Shown one piece after another: positions 7,943 to 16,370 of a stretch of DNA of 55,580 bases (positions within the stretch are counted from its first letter, which is position 1; each line of letters starts with the position of its first letter). Source of the DNA: an uncultured Prevotella sp. (GTDB lineage: Bacteria > Bacteroidota > Bacteroidia > Bacteroidales > Bacteroidaceae). Location: the NCBI GenBank assembly GCA_900314455.1, contig OMVI01000055.1, forward strand, positions 1 through 55,580. Direction: 5' to 3'. The position numbers and the translations under genes are program-made. The notes below the pieces were generated by a model, which searched no databases, was not told where the DNA came from, and saw nothing but the letters and a program-made list of their open reading frames with translations.

Positions 7943-8881
7943 ATGAGTGACAACAACTCTTTTCAGGTATTCTCGGGTACGAAGACGAGATACCTTGCAG
8001 AGAAAATCTGCGCTTCACTGGGCATAAAGCTCGGCAACCTATTGGTAACACACTTCTCCGACGGTGAGTTTGCCGTATCATACGAGGAGTCTATCCGCGG
8101 AAAGGACGTGTTCCTGGTGCAGAGCACATTCCCAAACTCCGACAACCTCATGGAGCTCCTGCTCATGATTGATGCTGCAAAGCGCGCTTCGGCACGCCAC
8201 ATCATCGCCGTCATCCCTTACTTCGGATGGGCACGACAGGACCGTAAGGACAAGCCGCGTGTAAGTATTGGCGCCAAGCTCGTTGCCGATATGCTGTCGG
8301 CAGCAGGCATCGACCGCCTCATCACTATGGACTTGCACGCCGACCAGATACAGGGCTTCTTCGATGTCCCTGTCGACCACCTCTATGCAAGCGGAGTCAT
8401 ACTGCCTTATCTGCAGAGCCTGCACATTAAGAACCTCGTCATCGCATCGCCGGATGTCGGCGGAGCTAAGCGTGCCGGTACGTATGCCAAGTACCTCAAC
8501 TGCCCGCTCGTGCTGTGCAACAAGAAGCGCGCACGTGCCAACGTTGTCGAGAGCATGCAGATTATCGGTGATGTCAAGGGCATGAACGTTGTCATCGTTG
8601 ACGATATGGTCGACACGGCAGGTACCATCACGAAGGCTGCCGACATCATGAAGGAAGCCGGAGCGCTCAGCGTACGTGCTTGCGCAAGCCACTGTGTCAT
8701 GTCTGGTCCGGCTAGCGACCGCGTCCAGGCAAGTGCACTGGAGGAGATTGTCTTCACCGACTCGATACCTTACACCGACCGTTGCGCAAAGGTTAAGCAA
8801 CTGTCAGTTGCTGATATGTTCGCCGAAACTATCCGCCGCGTGGTCAACAACGAGAGCATCTCTTCGCAGTACCTCGTATAA
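7943..8881 (+). CDS. prs: Ribose-phosphate pyrophosphokinase (PRPP synthetase)
   Basis: 312 residues, a full-length class I PRPP synthetase, making PRPP from ribose 5-phosphate and ATP for nucleotide, His, Trp and NAD synthesis. Visible motifs are the N-terminal FSDGE and the GKDVFLVQST segment, the ATP-site AVIPYFGWARQDRKDKPR, the metal/ribose site HADQIQGFFDVPVDHL and the PRPP loop VIVDDMVDTAGT. It is followed by a strong terminator and appears monocistronic. Confidence 0.97.
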   Translation: MSDNNSFQVFSGTKTRYLAEKICASLGIKLGNLLVTHFSDGEFAVSYEESIRGKDVFLVQSTFPNSDNLMELLLMIDAAKRASARHIIAVIPYFGWARQDRKDKPRVSIGAKLVADMLSAAGIDRLITMDLHADQIQGFFDVPVDHLYASGVILPYLQSLHIKNLVIASPDVGGAKRAGTYAKYLNCPLVLCNKKRARANVVESMQIIGDVKGMNVVIVDDMVDTAGTITKAADIMKEAGALSVRACASHCVMSGPASDRVQASALEEIVFTDSIPYTDRCAKVKQLSVADMFAETIRRVVNNESISSQYLV

Positions 8882-8915
8882 TCCAACTGGATTTTACACA
8901 TTATTATATATATAA

Positions 8916-8959
8916 GCCCCTGCAAGGATTCATTCGAACGTCCTTGCAGGGGCTTTTTT
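8916..8959 (+). terminator. Strong intrinsic terminator after prs
   Basis: GCCCCTGCAAGGA (8916-8928) pairs perfectly with TCCTTGCAGGGGC (8941-8953), 13 base pairs, followed by six T. Confidence 0.95.
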
Positions 8960-9102
8960 CGACCTATACGCCTTTGTTAAATCCCTCCAAAAACGAATAA
9001 GAAAAGTTAGTTTTACCATTGTAGTAAGCGGATATTAGGTATAAATGACTATTTTTGTATTGAAATAGATTTATCCAATAACACAAACAAAACTATCAAA
9101 CT

Positions 9103-9379
9103 ATGGATTTAAAGTTAAAGTACACGGCAGCTCACCGACCGCTATCTTAACGGAATTCCCGCTGACAGCCGAATGGCACAGGGTGGTTCGCTTAAGAAGG
9201 ACGACCTTATTCCTGAGCTTCTTGAGAAGATTCGCAACTACAACGAAGAGGCTAAGGCACACGGACAGACGCTTGCCGAAAGGGCTCTGTCGTGGATTCT
9301 CGAGCAGGATGGTGTCACCAGTGTTCTCGTTGGAGCCAGCAGCGTCAAGCAGTTGGCGGCAGACCTAAAGGCAATATAA
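9103..9379 (+). pseudogene. Aldo/keto reductase remnant with internal deletion
   Basis: From 9131 the reading frame gives LTDRYLNGIPADSRMAQGGS and continues to LSWILEQDGVTSVLVGASSV, which matches the C-terminal third of YghZ-type aldo/keto reductases (L-glyceraldehyde 3-phosphate reductase family). The catalytic Asp-Tyr-Lys-His part is absent. A separate frame beginning at 9103 encodes MDLKLKYTA, which resembles the N terminus of the same family and then runs into the other frame. This suggests that the middle of the gene was deleted with a frame change. A -7-type box (TATTTTTG, 9050-9057) still lies upstream. Confidence 0.7.
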
Positions 9380-9382
9380 AAA

Positions 9383-9519
9383 AGTCCTTGTAACTCCTTG
9401 ACTATCAGCTGCGCCGCAAAAGGGCACCTTTGGGCTTGCAAAAGCTAAGGTTTTAGGCTGCAAAAGGTGAGGTTTCGCAAGCCAAAAGGTGAGGTTTCGC
9501 AACGCAAGACGTCCTCGAT
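9383..9519 (-). repeat. Element II copy A: 22-nt phased repeat array with anchor
   Basis: On the minus strand, units of exactly 22 bases run 9497-9476, 9475-9454, 9453-9432 and 9431-9410, with a decayed fifth unit (9519-9498) before them. They share a pattern of AAACCT at the start and TTTTGC near the middle. The 27-base anchor (9409-9383, core TGATAGTCA then GTTACA) follows. The unit at 9432-9453 matches its counterpart in copy C (50778-50799) at 21 of 22 positions. Confidence 0.85.
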
Positions 9520-9920
9520 GACTTTTCTGTAAATATATTTCTCAATTTCAACCATATACAGTGGCCCTGACAAAGAAGAAGTATCATTGATTATCAGCTA
9601 TCCCCAAGGCATAAAAATCTTACACGGAGCTATATGATTTTGATGAATATCCGCTAATGCTCTAACAGCTACACACCCACCGCAGGGGCGTCCCTCGTGG
9701 GTGCCCGCTCGCCTTGCAAAGGCGAAAGTAAGAACATTTTATCCGGTCATTCTGACCGACCGGGCGCAGCAGGGCACGTCCCAGCGTTAGATAGCACAGC
9801 TGGAAGGACATTCGAGGATAGTCATAAATAAAAATTAAAAAAGGAATGAAATATTCTTTTTAAAGAAATAAAAGCAGTATTTTTGTATTTCAAAAACGAA
9901 ACAAATACAGATTTTCAGCT
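9520..9920. other. Gene-free stretch with three successive small hairpins
   Basis: No coding gene seen. Three short perfect stems follow each other: CACCCAC/GTGGGTG (9674-9703), TCGCCTT/AAGGCGA (9709-9725) and CGGTC/GACCG (9744-9758). A TATTTTTG box at 9878-9885 probably belongs to the promoter of the next gene. The hairpin block could be a small RNA, a decayed repeat or chance. Confidence 0.5.
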
Positions 9921-11267
9921 ATGAGAATAGAAATATTTGAGCCACAGGCAATCTGGGAGAAAGGGCATCAGCCTGAACAGAAAGACATTATATACCCACG
10001 CAAGGGCGAAGCCGACTCCGCCGACCGGATGTTCATTATCCTCGACGGAAGCAGTACGCACGGTGCTAAGGGCGAAGATATAGTCAGGAAGATAACTGGA
10101 TACTTCAAGCGGTACCGCTCCGGCAACGGTGAGTTGACCGACGAGGAGATACACAACGCTCTGGCAGCAGCCCTGCCAACGGCGGGCGACGGCAACCAGT
10201 CGGCTGTAAAAGCCTCACTGTCAATGCTGTGCCTGCACCGTGGCGGTATAACGATTGTCCATGTCGGTCATGGCGGCGTGTACCATGTGCGCCCGTCGGA
10301 AAGCCGTCTGCTCTTCGAGAGCCGCAATGAGGACGACGGCGACATCGACAACCCGGCTATTATACACGTAACCGACTTGCAGCCGGGCGATTTCTTCTGC
10401 ATGCTGACACCGGGACTCCGCAAGAAGATGAATGGCGAGGCCGTCTGCGACTTCTTCAGTGAGGAAGGCTCTGACGACAAGAAGCGTAACCGTCTTCGCT
10501 CGACGACGGCAGACTATGACGACAACCATTCGGCATACTTCTTCAGAATTCGCAATATCGTAGCTGAAGCCGGTGACGAGATGCTTGAAGAGAACGAGCA
10601 GTCGTCGCCCGACAACGCCCTCAGCGGTCGTCCTGCACCTGTCCGCAAACCAAAGCCGAAGTTGTTCAAGACCACTGCCGCACCTGCAAAGCCAGTTGAA
10701 CCTGCAAACGAAAAACCGCAGACGAAGAAGGAAGAGCCGAAGGTAGTGCGCCCTATCGACGATGAGGAAAAGCCTAAGAAGACTGAGCCTGCAACGCCGC
10801 GGCGTCCGAAGCCGACTTACAGGAAGCAGCCGCAGCCTATAAGCCGTTATGACGACGAGCGCAAGTCGGCAAATCTTAAGATTATTCTTCTTGTAGCCGT
10901 GATTGTTGTCTTGGCTGTTGTTGCCGGAGCATTGTGGTACTTCAACTCTTCTTCTCCTGCAACGGTGCCTACGGACAGTGTAACGGTTGACACACAGGAG
11001 AAGGTCGACACGACATCGGCTGCGCCTAAGGCTTCCGACGATGCGGTAATTGCCGACAGCGACATCATACCGGAAACGCCGGAAAAGGTAACTCCAAAGC
11101 CTACAAGGCATGAGGCGTCGACAACGTCAAAGTCTTCTGTTGACGAAAGTGAGACCAAAGAACCGACTGAGACTGAACCGACTGAGACAGAGCCAAAGAC
11201 AGAGCCGACAACGGAAAAGCCGGCAGCTACCGAGGCTCCAAAGGCCGAGACAGCTCCGACAGAATAA
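9921..11267 (+). CDS. PP2C-like domain membrane protein with degenerate metal ligands
   Basis: 448 residues. Residues 1-220 follow the PP2C phosphatase fold: ILDGSSTHG (39-47, where PP2Cs have DGMGG), GDGNQSAVKASL and VHVGHGGVYHVR (113-124, where PP2Cs have VGDSR), GDFFCMLTPGL (156-166, where PP2Cs have SDGL) and DDNHSAYFFRI (200-210, the terminal DN motif). Two Asp positions are thus replaced (GDSR to GHGG, SDG to TPG), so activity is doubtful. Residues 235-315 are Pro/Lys-rich, 319-342 form one membrane segment, and the last 100 residues are Thr/Glu/Pro-rich and should be periplasmic. It is followed by a terminator. It could be a pseudophosphatase acting as a scaffold or sensor; that is inference. 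Confidence 0.75.
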   Translation: MRIEIFEPQAIWEKGHQPEQKDIIYPRKGEADSADRMFIILDGSSTHGAKGEDIVRKITGYFKRYRSGNGELTDEEIHNALAAALPTAGDGNQSAVKASLSMLCLHRGGITIVHVGHGGVYHVRPSESRLLFESRNEDDGDIDNPAIIHVTDLQPGDFFCMLTPGLRKKMNGEAVCDFFSEEGSDDKKRNRLRSTTADYDDNHSAYFFRIRNIVAEAGDEMLEENEQSSPDNALSGRPAPVRKPKPKLFKTTAAPAKPVEPANEKPQTKKEEPKVVRPIDDEEKPKKTEPATPRRPKPTYRKQPQPISRYDDERKSANLKIILLVAVIVVLAVVAGALWYFNSSSPATVPTDSVTVDTQEKVDTTSAAPKASDDAVIADSDIIPETPEKVTPKPTRHEASTTSKSSVDESETKEPTETEPTETEPKTEPTTEKPAATEAPKAETAPTE

Positions 11268-11291
11268 TATAATTAATTCATAAAACAAAAT

Positions 11292-11331
11292 ATCCGCATT
11301 TGTTCAGCTATTGAGCAAATGCGGATTTTTT
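11292..11331 (+). terminator. Terminator of the PP2C-like gene
   Basis: ATCCGCATTTG (11292-11302) pairs perfectly with CAAATGCGGAT (11316-11326), then a T run. An A run on the left could let it also serve the convergent gene. Confidence 0.9.
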
Positions 11332-11410
11332 ATCGCTTATGTGGGGCTTACCGACAGTTTAACCTCTCGAGGTTATTGCTGAAGTATAAGTAATCACTCT
11401 AAATGTCGGA
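11331..11410 (-). repeat. Element I copy 2
   Basis: On the minus strand: CCGACATTTAGAGTGAT, then GCAATAACCTCGAGAGGTT, then AAACTGTCGG and GCCCCACATAAGCGATA. AACCTC/GAGGTT forms the inner hairpin and CCGACA can pair with TGTCGG around it. It shares most of its length with copy 1 at 841-931 and, like it, sits between convergent genes. Confidence 0.75.
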
Positions 11411-11424
11411 TGGGCCAAACTTAG

Positions 11425-12915
11425 CTATTGCTTTACAAGTTCATCGAAAGGCTTCAACAAATCGTCAATCTTCTGCCAAATGCGCTCTACCCCACCCTTG
11501 ACATCCGACTCGATGTTGAGCGGAAGGACCGGGTCGTGCAAACTCTTGCGAAGCAGGAACCAGCCACGCTCGTCAGCATTCTTGCAACTCACGCGGATGC
11601 CTTCATAGTTTGGCGAGACGATTTCCCAACCTTCAACATCCTTGGAAGCCAATGACACAGCATCGAGAACCTGCTGACCATAGCCTTGAACGTCGTCGGC
11701 AGAGATGTGGAAGCGTATCTCCGTACTCTCAACCGGTTGGCGGAGAGACGATATCAGGTCTTGCAACTCCTTACCGTCACTGCGAAGTCGAGCTGCATCG
11801 ACGATAAGCTTAGCTACGAGATATGCGCCATCGTCAAGGAAATAGTTCTCGCGGAGAGCGCAATGTCCCGACGTCTCGATTGCCAGCCAGCAGTTGCCGC
11901 CATCCTTGTTGATGCGTATGCCCTCATCAATGACATTCTTGTAACCTCGCTTGAAACGATGATGAACACCACCCTGCGACTTAATGAATTCCGCCAAGCC
12001 GTCAGATGTGACGCTGTCGGTGACGACGGTGCTTCGCGGATGCTCACGAAGGATGATGGCTGAGATAAGCGCGATGAGCGAGTTACGGTTGATGGCGTCG
12101 CCGTGCCTGTCGACAACTGCTGAGCGGTCGACATCGGTATCGAAGATAACGCCTAAGTCGGCATGACTCTTCACGACCGCGTCGCAGATGGACTTCATTG
12201 CCTTCTTGTCCTCAGGATTAGGAATATGGTTGGGGAAATGTCCGTCTGGATTGATGAACTGGCTGCCTGCCGTGTCAGCACCGAGAGCATTCAGGATGTC
12301 GACGAAAAAGCCGCCGTTGCCGTTGCCTGCATCAACAATGATGTGCATGCCCGACAATGGCTTGTCATAGTCTTCAGCTTTAACGCCATGGCGTATATAG
12401 TTGATTAAATGGCTTTTATACTTACTCATAAAATCAACTGCCTGAACGCTTCCGCCGCCCTCTTCTTTCGGCAGATTGTCGTTGGCAGCAAGGTCGAGAA
12501 TGTCTGCAATGTCACTCTTCTCAAGTCCACCGTCCTTAGTGAAGAACTTGAGTCCGTTGCGGTTGAAAGGCAGATGGCTGGCGGTTATCATTATTGCCCC
12601 TGTCACCGGATTGTCATCATCGACGGTTGTCATGAACATTGCCGGAGTCGAAGCAAGACCGCAGTCATACACCGTTGCGCCCACAGACGTTGCGCCGTCG
12701 ATGACGGCACGGCTGAGAGCAGGACCCGACAGACGACAGTCTCTGCCTACGGCGATGGATATTTGCTGCTCTCCCGTTTTATTGCGGAGCCATCCTACGA
12801 AAGCCTTAGAAATGACTTGAGAAGCCTCTGGAGTAAGGTTGACGTTCTCACCGGCAACACCCTCAAGGGCTACGCCACGTATGTCAGAGCCGTTCTGTAG
12901 TTTTTTCCAGTCCAT
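11425..12915 (-). CDS. Phosphomannomutase/phosphoglucomutase
   Basis: A 496-residue alpha-D-phosphohexomutase that interconverts hexose 1- and 6-phosphates to feed sugar-nucleotide synthesis. The four domains can be followed: the phosphoserine loop ITASHLPFNRNG (the usual form is TASHNP), the metal-binding DTDVDRSAVVD loop, the sugar-recognition loop (ETSGHCALRENY) and the C-terminal phosphate-binding domain ending near GIRVSCKN. His-Leu-Pro in place of His-Asn-Pro at the active Ser is a subfamily variant. It is monocistronic and convergent with the PP2C-like gene. Whether it prefers mannose or glucose phosphates cannot be told from the sequence. Confidence 0.92.
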   Translation of the reverse strand: MDWKKLQNGSDIRGVALEGVAGENVNLTPEASQVISKAFVGWLRNKTGEQQISIAVGRDCRLSGPALSRAVIDGATSVGATVYDCGLASTPAMFMTTVDDDNPVTGAIMITASHLPFNRNGLKFFTKDGGLEKSDIADILDLAANDNLPKEEGGGSVQAVDFMSKYKSHLINYIRHGVKAEDYDKPLSGMHIIVDAGNGNGGFFVDILNALGADTAGSQFINPDGHFPNHIPNPEDKKAMKSICDAVVKSHADLGVIFDTDVDRSAVVDRHGDAINRNSLIALISAIILREHPRSTVVTDSVTSDGLAEFIKSQGGVHHRFKRGYKNVIDEGIRINKDGGNCWLAIETSGHCALRENYFLDDGAYLVAKLIVDAARLRSDGKELQDLISSLRQPVESTEIRFHISADDVQGYGQQVLDAVSLASKDVEGWEIVSPNYEGIRVSCKNADERGWFLLRKSLHDPVLPLNIESDVKGGVERIWQKIDDLLKPFDELVKQ

Positions 12916-12987
12916 ATAGTTTTAAAGTTATGATAAAGTTGAAATAGTTAGAATTGACAATTGGTATAAACACAAAATGGAAACCCA

Positions 12988-13545
12988 TCAGATTTCCATT
13001 TCCTTCAACACAGTGCCTTCGGGATGTTCATCATCGGGAAGGGTGCGGACGGTAACGAGTCCGTCTTCAAGAGTTGCAAGGGTCGGAGGGTTTCCGCCCT
13101 TTGGGAAGGTAATGCTGCCCGTGTTGCAAATCAGCGTATCATTCTCCTTCTCAAGCTTCCAGAGGTGGGTATGACCGTAAAAGACAGCATCGAAATGTCC
13201 CGGTGGCATATTCCCCGGAGCGTAGACATGTCCGTGGGTGAGGATGATGCGGCGTCCTTCGTCCACAAGCAATGTGTAAGTGGACATTATCGGGAACTCA
13301 AGCAGCATCTGGTCGACCTCCGCGTCGCAGTTGCCACGTATGGCAACGATATCCTTGGCGAGAGGATTAAGCCTGGCAACGATACCCTTGGCGTCGATGC
13401 CTTCAGGGATACTGTTGCGCGGTCCGTAGTTGAGTATGTCGCCCAGGATAAGGAGCATGTCGAAGTTACCACGCTCGTAGTACTTCAGCGCACGCTCAAG
13501 ACGGGGCAGACTGCCGTGTATGTCGCTAATGATGAGATACCTCAT
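12988..13545 (-). CDS. YfcE/MJ0936-type metallophosphodiesterase
   Basis: A 185-residue calcineurin-like phosphoesterase. All five metal-binding blocks are present: SDIHGS, GDILNYGPRN, RGNCD, LTHGH and GHTHLW. The size and motif spacing match YfcE, which cleaves model phosphodiesters; its natural substrate is not established. It begins two bases after the stop of the small membrane protein gene upstream, so the two are likely co-transcribed. Confidence 0.93.
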   Translation of the reverse strand: MRYLIISDIHGSLPRLERALKYYERGNFDMLLILGDILNYGPRNSIPEGIDAKGIVARLNPLAKDIVAIRGNCDAEVDQMLLEFPIMSTYTLLVDEGRRIILTHGHVYAPGNMPPGHFDAVFYGHTHLWKLEKENDTLICNTGSITFPKGGNPPTLATLEDGLVTVRTLPDDEHPEGTVLKEMEI

Positions 13546-13547
13546 AA

Positions 13548-13769
13548 TCAGTCGACGGCACTGTAGCCCTTCGTGCTGTTACGCTGAAGAAGGTCGTGAA
13601 GGTTGAGCTCTTTCTCTCCGTTCTCCTCGTATGCCTCGTTGATTTCGTCCCATCCGTGCTGCTCTTCCTTAGAGTGAGTGAAATGGAACGACTTGTTGCG
13701 AAGTTCAACAAAGCCCCAGCCCACGAGAGCTACGGCAAGAAAAATAATGAATGCGATAACTGGTGTCAT
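13548..13769 (-). CDS. Small single-pass membrane protein
   Basis: 73 residues. An N-terminal hydrophobic segment (TPVIAFIIFLAVALVGWGF) is followed by a charged tail rich in Glu and Lys (SKEEQHGWDEINEAYEENGE). The ATG at 13769 was chosen over an upstream in-frame one at 13817 because the hydrophobic segment then starts at residue 2. It directly precedes the phosphodiesterase gene. No family was recognised. Confidence 0.7.
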   Translation of the reverse strand: MTPVIAFIIFLAVALVGWGFVELRNKSFHFTHSKEEQHGWDEINEAYEENGEKELNLHDLLQRNSTKGYSAVD

Positions 13770-13840
13770 AAAATAAAAGTTGTAATTACGGGTGCAAAGG
13801 TACTGCAAACATGGCACACCGCAAAATAAAAGAACGCTTT

Positions 13841-14449
13841 TTAACTTTGATGGACGCCGTGGCGGTAAGCCTTGCGGAGCTTGCGCACTGCCTTGTCGCG
13901 TATCTGACGTACACGCTCGCGCTTCAGTCCCATGCTGTCGGCAATCTCGGCCATAGTGTATGACGAAGTGCCAAGGCCGTAGAAGCGTTTGACGACTTCT
14001 TTCTCACGGTCGTCAAGGGCACCGAGCAATCCCTTCAGCCCGTCCTCTGTCTCACTCGTCTGCAAGACATCGTCGGCCTGGCGGACGTTTCTGTTGACGA
14101 GGACACTCAGCAGGTTGAAGCCGTTGGTAGAACCTAGCGGTATCGGTTCGTCAACGGACACCGGCATCTTGCGCTTCTTCGTCTCACGGTTAGCCTCGGA
14201 ACGCGGCACACGGTACAAGCCTGCCTGTTCTTCAATGGCATGTTCCATGGCACGGCGGATGAACGGTGCGGCATAGCTGACAAAGCGCTTGCCACGCGAA
14301 GCATCGAACTTGCGGGCTGCCTCGACCATTGCCATGCTGCCTTCGCTGACGAGGTCGTCCATAGCGACTCCCCTGCCGGCATACTGCTTAGCCATACTGA
14401 CAACGTATCCGATATTGTCGGTTGCCAATTTATCTTGCTTGTTTTCCAT
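13841..14449 (-). CDS. Short sigma-70 family RNA polymerase sigma factor
   Basis: 202 residues. It has region 2 (DLVSEGSMAMVEAARKFD, then KRFVSYAAPFIRRAMEHAI), a shortened region 3, and region 4 with its helix-turn-helix (YTMAEIADSMGLKRERVRQI). Region 1.1 and the non-conserved insert of primary sigma factors are missing. The segment resembles RpoD-like group 2/3 factors, not ECF sigma factors, because regions 2.1-2.4 and the RERVRQI motif are those of the main sigma family. It is probably an alternative sigma factor; its targets are unknown. No anti-sigma gene is adjacent. Confidence 0.88.
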   Translation of the reverse strand: MENKQDKLATDNIGYVVSMAKQYAGRGVAMDDLVSEGSMAMVEAARKFDASRGKRFVSYAAPFIRRAMEHAIEEQAGLYRVPRSEANRETKKRKMPVSVDEPIPLGSTNGFNLLSVLVNRNVRQADDVLQTSETEDGLKGLLGALDDREKEVVKRFYGLGTSSYTMAEIADSMGLKRERVRQIRDKAVRKLRKAYRHGVHQS

Positions 14450-14505
14450 AATAGCCTCCTTGAAAGAATAGTTGATAAAGTCAGTCTGTCAGCAGACTTG
14501 TCTGC

Positions 14506-14982
14506 TTAAGCCTGCTCCTTCTTGAAATAGTAGAGGAATGTCGCAATGCCTTTGAGTGCGAACTTGCGCTCGTTCTCAACCATGAGCTGGAACTTTATCT
14601 GTGCCTTGCAGATGCCGCGGAGGTTCTCGATGTCGTAGAGCGAAGCGACAAGGCGAACGCGGCCGCCCGAAAGGACAGGCTGTCCGAACTTCATCTGGTC
14701 CATTCCGTAGTTGACAAGCATCTCGACATTGTTGACCTGGATAATCTCCTGCCACAGATAAGGGAGCAGAGAAAGCTGCAAGTAGCCGTGTGCAATGGTC
14801 TGATGGTAAGGACTTTCCTTCTTGCAACGTTCCGGGTCAGTGTGTATCCACTGATGGTCGAGGGTTGCGTCGGCAAACTTGTTTATCATGTCCTGGTCTA
14901 TCGTGACCCAGTCTGAGACACCTATCTGCTCACCCTTGTGGGCTGCGAATTCTTCGTACGAGTTGACAATTAATTTTCCCAT
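14506..14982 (-). CDS. MaoC family (R)-hydratase-like protein
   Basis: A 158-residue single hot-dog domain. The catalytic motif is clear: ATLDHQWIHTDPERC followed by TIAHGYLQLSLLP, supplying the Asp and His of enoyl-CoA hydratases of the MaoC type. It would hydrate trans-2-enoyl thioesters. No other fatty-acid gene is next to it, so the substrate cannot be told. It has its own promoter at 15024-15054. Confidence 0.9.
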   Translation of the reverse strand: MGKLIVNSYEEFAAHKGEQIGVSDWVTIDQDMINKFADATLDHQWIHTDPERCKKESPYHQTIAHGYLQLSLLPYLWQEIIQVNNVEMLVNYGMDQMKFGQPVLSGGRVRLVASLYDIENLRGICKAQIKFQLMVENERKFALKGIATFLYYFKKEQA

Positions 14983-15023
14983 TATAATTTTCGTTTAGTC
15001 TTGGTTGGAAATTGTGACTGATG

Positions 15024-15054
15024 CAAAGTTAATACAAACAAGCGAAACGGCAAA
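15024..15054 (-). promoter_or_regulatory. Promoter for the MaoC gene
   Basis: On the minus strand TTTG (15051-15054), 19 bases, TAACTTTG (15024-15031). Confidence 0.8.
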
Positions 15055-15145
15055 GAAAAACATATAAAAAGTTCTCTTTGCCGTTTCCAATACTAATCTA
15101 TAATTCCACAAAAATTTTATATCCGCCGTCTATACATATTATATA

Positions 15146-16300
15146 TTACTCTTCATAGACGCACTTAGCGAGCTCGTCGGTGATGGCTTTCTTGTCCATG
15201 TTGCGACCGATGAACACGAGTTTCTGCATGCGGTCGCCGTACTTCTCATCCCAATCGCGCTTTACTCCAGGGTTTTCCTCAAGGAAAGTCTTCAACTCAT
15301 CCTTCGGCATTGTGGCGTACCAGCGACCGGCGTTGCGAAGACCGACCTGCTTACCAGCCTGCTCGAAGACGTAGCAGGTCTGCATCTCGTCCTCAAAATA
15401 GCATATTCCCTTACAACGGATAACGCTCTTAGGCCAGGCAGAGGCGACAAACTCGTCGAACTTACTTAAATCCAACGGGCGGCGCTCCTTCCATACGAAT
15501 GTCTGGATGCCATACTCCAGTGCCTCGCCGGACTCTTCGTTCTCAAGCGAGTCGTTGTCGTCGTCACCTTCCATAGCTGCCACCCATGCTGCGGAAGTTG
15601 CCACTTTGTCAAAGTCGAACTTACCGGTGTTGAGCAGACGGTCCAAATCGACTTTGCCATAGTCGCACTCTATGATTTCAGCCTCTGGCTGTATGTGGCG
15701 GATAATCTCCTTGACCATGCGCAAATCCTTAGGGCTGACCTCCGAGGCCTTGTTCAGAAGGATGGTATTACAGAACTCAACCTGCTGGATAACGAGGCTT
15801 TCGAGGTCGTCTTCCTCGATGTTGTCCTTAAGCAAGTCATTGCCCTTGTTGAACTCATCGCGCATACGCATAGCGTCAACGACAGTCACGATGTTGTCGA
15901 GCTTTGCCTTTGCGGTCTTAGCCAACTGCGGATAGAGCTGCGCATAAGCCGATATTGTCTGTGCTATTGGCGCCGGCTCGCATATTCCACTTGCCTCAAT
16001 GACAATGTAATCGAACTTTCCGCTCTCTGCGATATCACTCAACTGCTGCACCAAATCCATCTTCAGAGTACAACAGATACAGCCGTTCGACAGAGGAACA
16101 AGGCTGTCGTCGCCTTTGCCTACGATGCCACCTTCGGCTATAAGGCTCTCGTCGATGTTGACTTCGCCTATATCGTTGACGATGACGGCAAACTTTATGC
16201 CGCGCTCGTTGCTGAGTATTCTGTTTACGAGGGTTGTCTTTCCACTGCCCAGATAACCTGTGAGCAGAAGTACAGGTATCTCCTTTACTTTGTTATCCAT
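15146..16300 (-). CDS. CobW/G3E family GTPase, probable metal chaperone
   Basis: 384 residues. The P-loop is GYLGSGKTTLVN at residue 14, the metal-binding CxCC motif is GCICCTLK near residue 74, and a CobW C-terminal domain follows after an acidic linker (EGDDDNDSLENEESGE). Members of this family deliver metals such as zinc or cobalt to target enzymes with GTP hydrolysis. The target here is unknown. It is transcribed away from the Rep_3 gene across a shared control region (16371-16464) that has an inverted repeat. Confidence 0.92.
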   Translation of the reverse strand: MDNKVKEIPVLLLTGYLGSGKTTLVNRILSNERGIKFAVIVNDIGEVNIDESLIAEGGIVGKGDDSLVPLSNGCICCTLKMDLVQQLSDIAESGKFDYIVIEASGICEPAPIAQTISAYAQLYPQLAKTAKAKLDNIVTVVDAMRMRDEFNKGNDLLKDNIEEDDLESLVIQQVEFCNTILLNKASEVSPKDLRMVKEIIRHIQPEAEIIECDYGKVDLDRLLNTGKFDFDKVATSAAWVAAMEGDDDNDSLENEESGEALEYGIQTFVWKERRPLDLSKFDEFVASAWPKSVIRCKGICYFEDEMQTCYVFEQAGKQVGLRNAGRWYATMPKDELKTFLEENPGVKRDWDEKYGDRMQKLVFIGRNMDKKAITDELAKCVYEE

Positions 16301-16370
16301 TTCCTTTGACTTTCAATAACTACCCGCATTGGGGCACGTAATGATACATAATTAATTATAATACAGTGTG

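Noticed and set aside
10221-11111. Long minus-strand open frame of 296 codons opposite the PP2C-like gene
   Set aside because: It is an Arg/Cys-rich shadow of a well-supported gene, with no family features or start signal.
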